64,000 bases of DNA, from positions 480,220-544,219 of the forward strand of contig JACYXH010000127.1 in NCBI GenBank assembly GCA_026745465.1. The letters are read 5' to 3'. This document shows, in pieces, positions 45,979 to 57,200 of this stretch. The notes under the pieces are model-generated. The model made no database searches, had not been told where the DNA came from, and was given only the letters and a program-made list of their open reading frames with translations. Position 1 is the stretch's first letter; each line of letters opens with the position of its first letter. The DNA is from Lota lota (lineage: Eukaryota; Chordata; Actinopteri; Gadiformes; Lotidae). The position numbers were made by a program, and so were the translations under genes.

Positions 45979-47603
45979 ATGGCGTCCAACACTTCCTGGT
46001 CTGAAGAGGACTTTTCATGTTCCATCTGTCGGGATGTGTTCAACAGCCCAGTTTCCACACCATGTGGACACAACTTCTGCAGAACCTGTATTACAAAGTT
46101 CTGGGATGACCAAGTCCAGTACAAATGTCCTGTTTGCAACAAGCTATTCCAGACAAGACCTGATTTACAGGTCAATACTCTCTTTTCAGAGATGATTAAT
46201 CAGTTTAGAAGTTCTGTACGAGTCACAGAGCAGCCTTGTGTTAAACCAGGAGAAGTTCCCTGTGACGTCTGTACTGGGACCCAGCTGAAGGCTGTGAAGT
46301 CCTGCCTAGTGTGTTTTACCTCTTACTGCCAAACCCACCTGGAGCCACATCAGAGAGTCGCAGGCCTGAAGAAACATCTGCTGGTCGAGCCTATGGACTG
46401 TCTGGAAGACAGGATGTGTAAGAAACACGACCGACTTCTGGAGCTCTTCTGCCAGACTGAACAGGTGTGTGCGTGTCAGTTCTGCACAGAGACAGACCAC
46501 AAGTCCCATCCTGTTGTACCTCTAAAGGAGGAATATGAAGTGAGGACAGCCCAGCTGGGGAAGATAGAGACTGAAGTTCAGCAGATGATCCAGGAGAGAA
46601 AACTAAAGATTAAGGAGATCAAAGACATAGATAAATTAGCAAGAATGACGCAGACAAAGAGATAGCTGATGGTGTGCAGGTCTTCACTGCTCTGAAGCGC
46701 TACATTAAAAAGTGTCAGGATGAGTTCAACCAAACGGTTAAAGAGAGACTGAAATCCACAGAGAAACAAGTTGAAGACCTCATCAAAGAGCTGGAGCAGG
46801 AAATAGAAGATCTGACCAATAGAAGCTCAGAGGTGAAGCAGCTCTCACACACTAAAGACCACCTCCACTTCCTCCAGACCTTCAGATCCCTGAAGGATCC
46901 TCCACCCACCAGGGACTGGACGACAGTGGAGGTCCGTCCTCCGTCATACGTAGGGACCTTGAGGAGATCCCTGGATCAGCTGGAGGAGACAATGAACATG
47001 GAGATGAAGAAGCGGCATGATGCTGCTGAACTGAAGAGGGTCCAGCAGTATGAAGTACATGTGACTCTGGATCCTGATACAGCTCATCCCTGTCTCATCC
47101 TGTCTGAGGATGGGAAACAAGTACATTATGGAGGAGTAGTGAAAAAACTCCCAGACAACCCTAAGAGATTTACAAAGAAAATATATGTACTCACAAGGCA
47201 GAGCTTCTCCTCAGGGAGATTTTACTTTGAGGTCCAGGTTAAAGATAAGACTGCATGGTGTTTAGGAGTGGCCAGAGAGTCCATCAACAGAAGATATGAG
47301 ATCATATTGACCCCTGATAATGGTTACTGGACTCTTTACTTCAACAAGGATGGGTTGGTATTTAATGATAACCCTGCTGTCCGTCTCCCTCTGAGAGCTG
47401 AGCTCCAGAAGGTGGGGGTGTTTGTTGATTATGATGAGGGTCTGGTCTCCTTCTATGATGTGGAAGCCAGGGTTCATATCTATTCTGCTACTGTCTGCAC
47501 CTTTAGTGAGCCTCTCTATCCATTCCTCTGCCCATGTCTCTATAATTATGAAGGTATAAACTCTGCCCCCCTGATCATCTCACCTGTCAATCAAACAGAC
47601 TAG
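45979..47603 (+). pseudogene. Bloodthirsty-related TRIM E3 ligase copy with one frameshift
   Basis: The frame from MASNTSWSEEDFSCSIC covers RING, B-box-like cluster, B-box 2 (CKKHDRLLELFC...CACQFCTETDHKSH) and the first coiled-coil part. It ends at 46665 because one base is missing between 46627 and 46650 relative to other copies. The second frame from 46674 continues the coiled coil (LKSTEKQVEDLIKELEQE) and a complete PRY/SPRY ending NQTD at 47603. The second RING-loop region reads CRDVFNSPVS (Arg for Leu). AATAAA at 47970-47975. It would be about 540 residues if continuous; its status as gene or pseudogene rests on one base. Confidence 0.8.
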
Positions 47604-48009
47604 GACCTTTGTTTGATGAAAAGATAATCAAACAACCAAAACAAATGTTGTTTCATGATTGAGAATCTCTGCTATGTGAGATCTGAGAGAACTGCATTAA
47701 TGTATATAATGTATAATCTGCTCTCTTTTAACAAGGATCAATTAGTTAAGAAAATAACCCGTTGTAATATAAAATGTAACCCATTAGAAATTCTTAGATT
47801 ACACTATTCAAGTGTAATGCTATAAAATTGTAAATGGTTGCAGTTGTGTAGAACATGTTTGGATGATTAGTTTGTGTAACAAAAGCTGTAGTTTTTTAAA
47901 CATTAGTTTATATTTCTGAATCATGAATGACAACATAATGAAATGTCTGTAAACGTTTCTGATTTCAATAATAAATTGCAAAAAATAGACTGGGTCATTC
48001 TCAATGGAA

Positions 48010-48205
48010 TAAGTACATCATCAGTACAATATGTATTCAGTGGAATAGATACATTCTCAGTACAAAATGTGTTCAGTTGAATAGGTACATTCTCTACAAT
48101 ATGTATTCAGTAGAATAGGTACATTCTCAGTACAATATGTATTCAGTAGAACAGGTACATTCTCAGTACAATATGTATTCAGTAGAATAGTTACATTCTC
48201 CTTAC
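48010..48205. repeat. TRIM-linked 34-36 bp minisatellite
   Basis: About five units just downstream of AATAAA at 47970. Confidence 0.88.
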
Positions 48206-48529
48206 TCTTCCTCGCTCTCTCCCTCATTCTCTTTCCTTCCTCTCACTCTCTCCCTCTCTCTCCTTCCCTCTCAGTGTCTCTTCTCTTTTCACCTCTCCCT
48301 CTTTTCCTCCCTTCCCTTCTTTATCTCTCCCCCTCGGTCTCACTTTACAAAAGTAGAATGGGACATATTCTGTGGAAAAGGAACATTCTCCACAATATTT
48401 ATTCAGTAGAATATCTACATTCTCAATATGTGTTGTACTTTATGTTGTATATGATGAGCAGGATTATTTTGGGTGTGTATGTGATTGTTGCATGCTATTA
48501 TTTATATAAATGATAAATAAATAAAAAAA

Positions 48530-48588
48530 GGCGCTGCGTTCAGGTCGCAGTCTCCTCTGGAGGCGTGGGTTCAAATCCCACTTCTGAC
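48530..48588 (+). pseudogene. tRNA-Leu (CAG) lacking its 5' end
   Basis: Starts at GGCGCTGCG and keeps anticodon, variable and T arms. Acceptor 5' strand and D arm are replaced by an A-rich run, the left edge of the tRNA array. Confidence 0.85.
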
Positions 48589-48755
48589 AGAAGTTTTGAG
48601 GACAGCTAAGGACAAGTGAAATAACTATGGAAATTACCTTTAGATATTAAAAGCCCATCAAAGTTTAGTTTGCCCTCATCAGCTAGATGTTCAGAAAGAG
48701 GTGACCTCACACACAATGTTTAAGTTGCCGTTAAGAACTGATTTAAACTGTTACT

Positions 48756-48826
48756 TGCATTGGCCAGGAATGGAGCCCTGGCCTCCCGCGTGGCAGGTAA
48801 GAATTCTACCACTGAACCACAAATGC
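48756..48826 (-). pseudogene. tRNA-Gly (GCC), degenerate T arm
   Basis: 71 nt. The anticodon loop CTGCCAC is kept, but the B box reads GGGCTCCATTCC, and the anticodon stem has an A-C mismatch. Confidence 0.7.
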
Positions 48827-49054
48827 CTGATTGTTGAAGCATTTTGGCTCACACAATTTGTCCAACACACATTTACACCTGCAGGACTCAAAGTATTTAC
48901 TCAGGTCAAGGAATACTGGAACCCCACGGCTCCTCGTTATCAATGCTTGCTTTCTCTAGAATTTGGGCTCCCAGAATTTAATTTGTCTGACTAAAATGTA
49001 CACCTTTTGACATCAATGCGCTTACTAATGTTGAGGTATTCGTAATACCACAGT

Positions 49055-49126
49055 TCCTCGATAGTATTGTGGTCAGTATCCCCGCCTGTCACGCGGGAGA
49101 TCAGGGTTCAATTCCCCGATGAGGAC
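49055..49126 (+). tRNA. tRNA-Asp (GTC), variant
   Basis: 72 nt. Acceptor TCCTCGA against ATGAGGA keeps six of seven pairs, helped by G to A in the 3' strand. One T-stem mismatch. Confidence 0.7.
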
Positions 49127-49270
49127 TACTTGACATTAACCCACAGTCATCAACATTGTGTTCCTTTAGAAGCAGTCAGTTTCTGTTAGCAAGAAGCTAT
49201 CTTAGATGTACATGACAAAAGCTTAACGAAATTCACGCAACGATCCACTCTTAGACTATTTCCTTTCTGT

Positions 49271-49352
49271 GTCAGGATGGCCGAGCGGTCTAAGGTGCTG
49301 CGTTAAGGTCGCAGTCTCCTCTGGAGGCGTGGGTTCAAATCCCTCTTCTGAC
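49271..49352 (+). tRNA. tRNA-Leu with anticodon AAG
   Basis: 82 nt. The Leu-CAG body has loop TTAAGGT, so the anticodon is AAG, still leucine. One T-stem change (CCCTC). Confidence 0.75.
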
Positions 49353-49528
49353 AGAAGTTTTGAGAACGGCTAAGGACATGCAAAAACACTATCGAAATAA
49401 CATTTAGATATCAAAAGCCCATCGAAATTTAGTTCGCTTTCATCAGTTACATCAGTTAAATGTTTAGAAAGAGGTCACCTCACACACAGCGTGTAAGTTC
49501 CGGTTCAGAACTTAGCTAAAGTTTGCCT

Positions 49529-49599
49529 TGCATTGGCCGGGAATCGAACCCGGGCCTCCCGCGTGGCAGGCGAGAATTCTACCACTGAACCACCAATGC
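49529..49599 (-). tRNA. tRNA-Gly (GCC)
   Basis: 71 nt, canonical in every stem (GCATTGG/CCAATGC, CTGCCAC loop, CCGGG/CCCGG). The best Gly copy in the array. Confidence 0.96.
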
Positions 49600-49819
49600 T
49601 TGTTCGGTGCTGAATGTTGGCTCACACAATTTGTCCAACACACATATACCACTGGAGGACTCAAAGTATTTACTCAGATCAAAGAATACATGAACTCCAT
49701 GGCTCCTCGTTATCAATGCTTGCTTTCTCAAGAATTTGGGCTCCCAGAATTGAATTTGTCTGACATACATTTACAGCTGTAGACGGCAATGCGCTTACTC
49801 ATATCGAGGTATTGTCAAA

Positions 49820-49890
49820 GCTTGTTAGTATGGTGGTCAGCATACCTGCCTGTCACGTGAGAGACCTTGGTTCAATGCCCCGATGGGGTG
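49820..49890 (+). pseudogene. Degenerate tRNA-Asp
   Basis: GTTAGTATGGTGGTCAGCAT and CTGTCACG are recognisable. Acceptor and T-stem pairs are broken. Confidence 0.75.
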
Positions 49891-50020
49891 TATTCGATCC
49901 TTACCCAACACATAAAATGTTGCGCTATTTTAGGAGCAGTCGGTGTCTGTGAGCAAGAAGCAGTCTTTGATTTCCATGACAAAATGTACACAACGATCCA
50001 CTCTTGGGCAATTGTTATGT

Positions 50021-50102
50021 GTCAGGATGGCCGAGCGGTCTAAGGCGCTGCGTTAAGGTCGCAGTCTCCTCTGGAGGCGTGGGTTGAAATCGCACTTCTG
50101 AC
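50021..50102 (+). tRNA. tRNA-Leu with anticodon AAG, altered T arm
   Basis: 82 nt, loop TTAAGGT. The T arm reads GTGGG-TTGAAAT-CGCAC with one mismatch and a B-box change. Confidence 0.65.
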
Positions 50103-50266
50103 AGAAGTTTTGAGGATGGCTAGGGACAAGTGAAATCACTATTGAAATAAACTTTTGATATCAAATCACTCTTTAAAATTTAGTTCACACTCATCAGCTT
50201 GATGTTCAGAAGTGACATCGAGCAAAGCATTTCAGTTGCCGTTCAGAACTGATCCAAAGTGTGCCA

Positions 50267-50337
50267 TGCACTGGCTGGGAATCGAACCCGGGCCTCCCGC
50301 GTGGCAAGCCAGAATTCTACCACTGAACCACCAATGC
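50267..50337 (-). tRNA. tRNA-Gly (GCC), variant
   Basis: 71 nt. Acceptor GCATTGG with CCAGTGC keeps all pairs by wobble; single mismatches in anticodon and T stems. Confidence 0.7.
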
Positions 50338-50565
50338 TTGATTGTTAAATGATGTTAGCTCATACAATTTGTCCAACACACATTAACACCTGCAGGACTC
50401 AAAGTATTTACTCAGGTCAAGGAATACTGGAACCCCACGGCTCCTCGTTATCAATGCTTGCTTTCTCAAGAATTTGGGCTCCCAGAATTGAATTTGTCGG
50501 ACAAAAATAAACACCTGTGGACGTCAATGCGCTTACTAATGTCGAGGTGTTCTCATTTAATCAGT

Positions 50566-50637
50566 TCCTCGTTAGTATATTGGTCAGTATCCCCGCCTGT
50601 CATGCAGGAGACCTGGGTTCAATTCCCCGATGGGGAT
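50566..50637 (+). tRNA. tRNA-Asp (GTC), variant
   Basis: 72 nt. Anticodon loop CTGTCAT, with changes in the anticodon and T stems. Confidence 0.65.
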
Positions 50638-50788
50638 TTTTTGACGTTAACCCACAGTCACCAATACTATCAAAGTTGAGTTATTTTAGGAGCAGTCGGT
50701 GTCTGTGAGCAAGAAGGGATCTTTGAAATATGTGACAAACTTAATGAAATACACGCAACGATCCACTCTTGGACAATTTCTATTATGT

Positions 50789-50873
50789 GTCAGGATGGCC
50801 GAGCGGTCTAAGGCGCTGCGTTCAGGTTGCAGTCTCCTCCTCTGGAGGCGTGGGTTCAAATCCCACTTCTGAC
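50789..50873 (+). tRNA. tRNA-Leu (CAG) with lengthened variable arm
   Basis: 85 nt. Loop TTCAGGT; anticodon stem keeps a G-T pair. The variable arm has an extra TCC (CTCCTCCTCTGGAG). Confidence 0.75.
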
Positions 50874-51040
50874 AGAAATTTTGTGGACGGCTAAGGACAA
50901 GCGAAATCACCATCATGATGTCCTTTTGGTATCAAAGGATAATCAAAGTTTAGTTTGCCCTCAGCAGCTAGATGTTCAGAAAGAGGTGACCTCACACACA
51001 ATGTTGAAGATGCATTTTAAAACTGATCTGAAGTGTGCCT

Positions 51041-51110
51041 TGCATTGACCGGGAATCGAACCCGTGCCTCCCATGGGCAGGCGAGAGTTCTACCACTGAA
51101 CCACCAATGC
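51041..51110 (-). pseudogene. tRNA-Gly, broken anticodon arm
   Basis: 70 nt. CTGCCCATGGG replaces CTGCCACGCGGG, so the anticodon stem cannot form normally. Confidence 0.75.
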
Positions 51111-51183
51111 TTGATTATTGAAAAATAAAGACATGTGGACGTCAATGCACTTACTAATCTCGCGGTGTTCTCATTTCAACAGG

Positions 51184-51255
51184 TCCTCGTTAGTATAGTG
51201 GTCAGTATCCCCGCCTGTCACGCGGGAGACCGGAGTTCAATTCACCGACGGGGAG
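51184..51255 (+). tRNA. tRNA-Asp (GTC)
   Basis: 72 nt. Acceptor, D and anticodon arms are intact; one A-A mismatch in the T stem. Confidence 0.8.
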
Positions 51256-51397
51256 TGTTTGACATTAACCCACAGTCACCAATGTCTTGTTCCTTTAGGA
51301 GCAGTCAGTGTCTGTGAGCAAGAAGTAGTCTTTGATTTCCATGACAAGTTTAACAAAATTTACGCAACGATCCACAGTGGTACATTTCCAATTACGT

Positions 51398-51480
51398 GTC
51401 AGGATGGCCGAGCGGTCTAAGGCGCTGCGTTCAGGTCGCGGTCTCCACTGGAGGTGTGGGTTCAAATCCCACTTCTGGGG
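51398..51480 (+). tRNA. tRNA-Leu (CAG), 3' end altered
   Basis: Loop TTCAGGT. After CCCACTTCTG the acceptor 3' strand reads GGG instead of AC, so two acceptor pairs are lost; possibly a pseudogene. Confidence 0.55.
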
Positions 51481-51631
51481 ATGGCTAAGGTAAAGCGAAA
51501 TCACTATTGAAATAAACTTTTGATATCAAATCACTCTTTAAAATTTAGTTCACACTCATCAGCTTGATGTTCAGAAGTGACATCGAGCAAAGCATTTCAG
51601 TTGCCGTTCAGAACTGATCTTAAGTGTGCCT

Positions 51632-51702
51632 TGCATTGGCTGGGAATCGAACCCAGTCCTCCCGCGTGGCAGGCGAGAATTCTACCACTGAACCACCAAT
51701 GC
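51632..51702 (-). tRNA. tRNA-Gly (GCC) with compensated T stem
   Basis: 71 nt. The T stem is CTGGG/CCCAG, a paired double change from CCGGG/CCCGG; all other stems are canonical. Confidence 0.88.
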
Positions 51703-51930
51703 TTGATTGTTAAATAATGTTAGCTCATACAATTTGTCCAACACACATTAACACCTGCAGGACTCAAAGTATTTACTCGGGTCAAGGAATACTGGAACCC
51801 CACGGCTCCTCCTTATCAATGCTTGCTTTCTCAAGAATTTGGGCTCCCAGAAGTGAATCTGTCGGACAAAAATAAACACCTGTGGACGTCAATGCGCTTA
51901 CTAATGTTGAGGTGTTCTCATTCAATCAGT

Positions 51931-52002
51931 TCCTCGTTAGTATAGTGGTCAGTATCACCGCCTGTCACGCGGGAGACCGGGGTTCAATTCCCTGACGGGG
52001 AG
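51931..52002 (+). tRNA. tRNA-Asp (GTC)
   Basis: 72 nt. One anticodon-stem mismatch (ACCGC/GCGGG) and one T-stem wobble. Confidence 0.8.
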
Positions 52003-52153
52003 TGTTTTACATTAACCCACAGTCACCAATACAATCAAAGTTGAGTTATTTTAGGAGCAGTCGGTGTCTGTGAGCAAGAAGCGATCTTTGAAATACATGA
52101 CAAATGCAACGAAACTCATGCAACGATCCACTCTTGGACAACTTCTCTTACGT

Positions 52154-52260
52154 GTCAGGATGGCCGAGCGGTCTAGGGGAGCGTTCGGGGAATTGCGTTC
52201 GGGTCGCGGGCTCCTCTGGAGCTTCGGGTCGCTGGCTCCTCCTCAAATCCCACTTCTGAC
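52154..52260 (+). pseudogene. Expanded tRNA-Leu pseudogene
   Basis: 107 nt. Both ends match tRNA-Leu. Internal GCGTTCGGG and CTTCGGGTCGC insertions enlarge the anticodon and variable regions, leaving a TTCGGGT loop. Confidence 0.8.
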
Positions 52261-52423
52261 AAAAATTTTGAGGACGGTTAAGGACAAGCGAAATCACTTG
52301 AAATACCTTTAGATATCAAAGGACCCTCAAAGTGTAGTTCGCCCTCATCAGCTAGATGTTCAGAAAGAGGTACAATATACACAAGGTTTAAGTTGCGGTT
52401 CAGCGCTGATCTAAATTGTTCCT

Positions 52424-52494
52424 TGCATTGGCCGGGAATCGAACTCTGGTCTCCCGTGTTGCAGGCGAATATTCTACCACAGAACCACATGTGC
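52424..52494 (-). pseudogene. Degenerate tRNA-Gly at the palindrome edge, anticodon GCA
   Basis: 71 nt. The loop CTGCAAC gives anticodon GCA in a Gly body, and the T stem is mismatched. Its 5' end (GCACATGTGGTTC) fuses arm sequence to the tRNA. Confidence 0.75.
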
Positions 52495-53093
52495 TTCATA
52501 CGATGCGCTTGATACGGACGCCCTTTCTCGTGTGGAGCTTCTTGCTGACAGCCAATCACCTTCTCGTTGTCATTAGTTCTTAATTGAATTTAGCTGAGTC
52601 GCCCCCGTCGTGCACATAGCTCCCAGGTGATGTCGGCCATTCCTTTTTTCTTTTTTGCGTTTGACTGCGGTAACCGATGGCTTAGCCCTGTACCTTTTAT
52701 TAGTTAGACGTTGTTGCTTATTTGTTTTGTGCGCTTTTGAATGAACGATCCGGACAACGTGGCCACCAACGGGGGGAGCTTCACCGACGTTTATTGTTTA
52801 ATGAGCTGCTTGATTGTTTGTTTGGTTGTGTTCGGCCGCTGGCTTCAGACCAGCCTGTGATTGTGCATCAGCTCACCGCACACATTACACTCTGCCCGTC
52901 TCCTCACTCACAATCTATATCACTGTTCTTTCCCCTCAAAGTTACCCCGGATTTGACCGCTCATAGTCACTTTGGTTTTGCTCATTTATAGTTAAAATTG
53001 TAAAAGAGTTGTAGCTTGTGTTGTGAGCGCAGTGTGTACACGTGTTTGTTTTGGGCCTAACTGGGGATGACTAACCGACTGACTTTACCGGCG

Positions 53094-53247
53094 CTGCACC
53101 GACAACCTCCGTGTGAACACTGGGAAGTGTGTGTGTGTGCGCTCTGGAAACTGGACGCAAAATGGAGGAACAGCTGCAACAATTGCGCAACAACGACGTT
53201 TTGGGTCAAACTGGAACTGTTGAAAGCAAACAGTCGTAGATGAAGAG
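53094..53247 (+). other. Exon-like segment before a GTAAGT donor (right arm)
   Basis: Homologue of 18816-18968 with the same donor. The frame is less open here (GT expansion changes CVCSG to CVCVRSG). Confidence 0.3.
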
Positions 53248-54045
53248 GTAAGTAGACTAATTGGCGAATACAAATATTTTCGCCAATTGCGTTCTTTTTT
53301 TCTTTAACAGCACCACTGGACTACAGGACATCCACTAGGTTGAAATGACAATCCTGTGCAATCCATGCTGCGTTAGACAATTGAACGGCACAGCGCTTTC
53401 TCCAGATGCTCTACCTCCCTCAGGAATCCACAGAGAACTTTTATGCTCCATCCATAACCCCACTGGACCCTCTGTGTTTTTTGGAAATCCATCAGACTAA
53501 CTAGACTACTGACTGGGGGCATGTTGAGGTTTGGTTTCATTGGTTGGTTTTGGCTTGGTAGAAGGTTGGTTTTGGCTTGGCAGATGGTTGGCATGCTGGA
53601 ATTAGAAATGGTTAGATGCTGTACTTGCTTTGCACTTGCAAACTCTCCCGATCTTTCCCTTTCAAAACTCTCAATACACTTGCAAGCTGCTGTTGACTGC
53701 AGAAGTTTGACTGCGTCATGATGTTGAAATCGGTGCAATGTGGTTTTCTGTCTGTGCAATGTGGTTTTCTGTCTGTGCCATACGGTTTGTTATTTTCTAC
53801 AATGCACATTCATTCTGTGCCATACGGTTTGTTATTTTCTGCAATGCACATTCATTCTGTGCCATACGGTTTGTTATTTTCTGCAATGCGCATTCATTCT
53901 GTGCCATACGGTTTGTTATTTTCTACAATGCACATTCATTTTGTGCCATACGGTTTGTTATTTTCTGCAATGCATTCATTCTGTGCCATACGGTTTGTTG
54001 TTTTCTACGATGGTTTCATTCCGTGCTCTCTAACGCGACTCTAAG

Positions 54046-54138
54046 GTCCTGCGGTTGCTTATGTGTGTGTTGTGCTCTTTCGACTGAACAATCCGGACAA
54101 CGTGGCCACCAACTGGAGCTTCAAGGACGATCCTCACA
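54046..54138 (+). CDS. 93-nt repeated exon, right copy 1
   Basis: As 55203-55295. Has ACTGGAGC for ACGGGAGC (Gly to Trp region change in the open phase). Confidence 0.45.
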
Positions 54139-54553
54139 GTGAGTCACCCAACGTTTATTATTTCATGAGCTGGTTGAAGTTTGGCTGCTGGTTCGCTTTT
54201 ACAACTTTCAATACACTTACAAGCTGCTGATGCTTGACGTTGAATTCTGTGCAACGTGGTTTTCATTCTGTGCAATGCACTTTCATTCTGTGCCATACGG
54301 TTTGATATTTTCTGTAATGCATTCATTCTGTGCCATACGGTTTGTTATTTTCTACAATGCACATTCATTCTGTGCCTTACGGTTTGTTATTTTCTACAAT
54401 GCACATTCATTCTGTGCCATACGGTTTGTTATTTTCTGCAATGCACATTCATTCTGTGCCATACGGTTTGTTATTTTCTACAATGCACATTCATTCTGTG
54501 CTATACGGTTTGTTGTTTTCTACGGTGGTTTCATTCCGTGCTCTCTCTCTAAG

Positions 54554-54646
54554 GTCCTGCGGTTGCTTATGTGTGTGTTGTGCTCTTCCGACTGAACAAT
54601 CCGGACAACGTGGCCACCAACGGGAGCTTCAAGGACGATCCTCACA
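54554..54646 (+). CDS. 93-nt repeated exon, right copy 2
   Basis: As 55203-55295; acceptor CTCTCTCTAAG. Confidence 0.45.
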
Positions 54647-55202
54647 GTGAGTCACCCAACGTTTATTATTTCATGAGCTGGTTGAAGTTTGGCTGCTGGT
54701 TCGCTTTTACAACTTTCCATACACTTACAAACTGCTGATGCTTGACGTTGAATTCTGTGCAATGTGCTTTCATTCTGTGCCATACGGTTTGTTATTTTCT
54801 GCATTCATTCTGTGCCATACGATTTTCTACAATGCACATTCATTCTGTGCCATACGGTTTGTTATTTTCTGCAATGCACTTTCATCCTGTGCCATACGGT
54901 TTGTTATTTTCTGCAATGCACATTAATTCTGTGCCATACGGTTTGTTATTTTCTGCAATGCACATTAATTCTGTGCCATACAGTTTGTTATTTTCTACAA
55001 TGCACATTCATTCTGTGCCATACGGTTTATTTTCTGCAATGCACATTCATTCTGTGCCATACGGTTTGTTATTTTCTGCAATGCACATTCATTCTGTGCC
55101 ATACGGTTGGTTATTTTCTGCAATGCATTCATTCATTCTGTGCCATACGGTTTGTTATTTTGTACGGTGGTTTCATTCCGTGCTCTCTAACGCGACTCTA
55201 AG

Positions 55203-55295
55203 GTCCTGCGGTTGCTTATGTGTGTGTTGTGCTCTTTCGACTGAACAATCCGGACAACGTGGCCACCAACGGGAGCTTCAAGGACCATCCTCACA
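55203..55295 (+). CDS. 93-nt repeated exon, right copy 3 (description of the family)
   Basis: Acceptor CTCTAAG and donor GTGAGT flank exactly 93 nt in all eight copies. In the phase that stays open it reads PAVAYVCVVLFRL followed by NNPDNVATNGSFKDHPH (Asp for the last His in most copies): a short hydrophobic stretch, then a polar tail. The exon begins and ends in the same phase (2 bases in, 1 base out), so copies can be joined or skipped without a frameshift, and the downstream 30-nt exon at 58331 fits the same phase. I do not recognise the protein. Other phases also lack stops in part, so coding remains a hypothesis. Confidence 0.5.
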
Positions 55296-55955
55296 GTGAG
55301 TCACCCAACGTTTATTATTTCATGAGCTGGTTGAAGTTTGGCTGCTGGTTCGCTTTTACAACTTTCCATACACTTACAAACTGCTGCTGCTGCTTTATGT
55401 TGAATTCTGTGCAATGTGGTTTTCATTCTGTGCAATGCACTTTCATTCTGTGCCATACGGTTTGTTATTTTCTGCAATGCACATTCATTCTGTGCCATAC
55501 GGTTTGTTATTTTCTACAATGCATTCATTCTGTGCCATACGGTTTATTTTCTACAGTGCACATTCATTCTGTGCCATACGGTTTGTTATTTTCTACAATG
55601 CACTTTCATTCTGTGCCATACGGTTTGTTATTTTCTACAATGCACATTCATTCTGTGCCATACGGTTTATTTTCTGCAATGCACATTCATTCTGTGCCAT
55701 ACGGTTTATTTTCTGCAATGCATTCATTCTGTGCCATACGGTTTGTTATTTTCTGTAATGCACATTCATTCTGTGCTTTACGGTTTATTTTCTACAATGC
55801 ACATTCATTCTGTGCCATACGGTTTGTTATTTTCTACAATGCACATTCATTCTGTGCCATAAATTTTATTTTCTGCACTGCACATTCATTCTGTGCCATA
55901 CGGTTTGTTATTTTGTACGGTGGTTTCATTCCGTGCTCTCTAACGCGACTCTAAG

Positions 55956-56048
55956 GTCCTGCGGTTGCTTATTTGTGTATTGTGCTCTTCCGACTGAACA
56001 ATCCGGACAACGTGGCCACCAACGGGAGCTTCAAGGACGATCCTCACA
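55956..56048 (+). CDS. 93-nt repeated exon, right copy 4
   Basis: As 55203-55295, with TTATTTGTGTATTG for TTATGTGTGTGTTG, changing two residues in the hydrophobic part. Confidence 0.45.
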
Positions 56049-56401
56049 GTGAGTCACCCAACGTTTATTATTTCATGAGCTGGTTGGAGTTTGGCTGCTG
56101 GTTCGCTTTTACAACTTTCCATACACTTACAAACTGCTGATGCTTGACGTTGAATTCTGTGCATTGTGCTTTCATTCTGTGCCATACGGTTTGTTATTTT
56201 CTACAATGCATTCATTCTGTGCCATACGGTTTGTTATTTTCTGCAATGCACTTTCATCCTGTGCCATACGGTTTATTTTCTGCAATGCACATTAATTCTG
56301 TGCCATACGGTTTGTTATTTTCTGCAATGCACATTCATTCTGTGCCATACGGTTTATTTTCTACGGTTGTTTCATTCCGTGCTCTCTAACGCGACTCTAA
56401 G

Positions 56402-56494
56402 GTCCTGCGGTTGCTTATGTGTGTGTTGTGCTCTTCCGACTGAACAATCCGGACAACGTGGCCACCAACGGGAGCTTCAAGGACGATCCTCACA
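56402..56494 (+). CDS. 93-nt repeated exon, right copy 5
   Basis: As 55203-55295. Confidence 0.45.
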
Positions 56495-57107
56495 GTGAGT
56501 CACCCAACGTTTATTATTTCATGAGCTGGTTGAAGTTTGGCTGCTGGTTCGCTTTTACAACCTTCAACACATTTACAAGATGCTGATGCTTGACGTTGAA
56601 TTCTGTGCAATGTGCTTTCATTCTGTGCAATGCACTTTCATTCTGTGCCATACGGTTTGTTATTTTCTGCAATGCATTCATTCTGTGCCTTACGGTTTAT
56701 TTTCTACAATGCACATTCATTCTGTGCCATACGTTTTGTTATTTTCTGCAATGCACATTCATTCTGTGCCATACGGTTTGTTATTTTCTGCAATGCATTC
56801 ATTCTGTGCCATACGGTTTGTTATTTTCTACAATGCATTCATGCTGTGCCATACGGTTTGTTATTTTCTACAATGCATATTCATGCTGTGCCATACGGTT
56901 TGTTATTTTCTACAATACATTCATTCTGTGCCATACGGTTTGTTATTTTCTGCAATGCATTCATTCTGTGCCATACGTTTTGTTATTTTCTGCAATGCAC
57001 ATTCATTCTGTGCCATACGGTTTGTTATTTTCTACAATGCACATTCATTCTGTGCCATACGGTTTGTTGTTTTCTACGGTGGTTTCATTCCGTGCTCTCT
57101 CTCTAAG

Positions 57108-57200
57108 GTCCTGCGGTTGCTTATGTGTGTGTTGTGCTCTTCCGACTGAACAATCCGGACAACGTGGCCACCAACGGGAGCTTCAAGGACCATCCTCACA
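57108..57200 (+). CDS. 93-nt repeated exon, right copy 6
   Basis: As 55203-55295; the last copy before the terminal minisatellite block. Confidence 0.45.
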
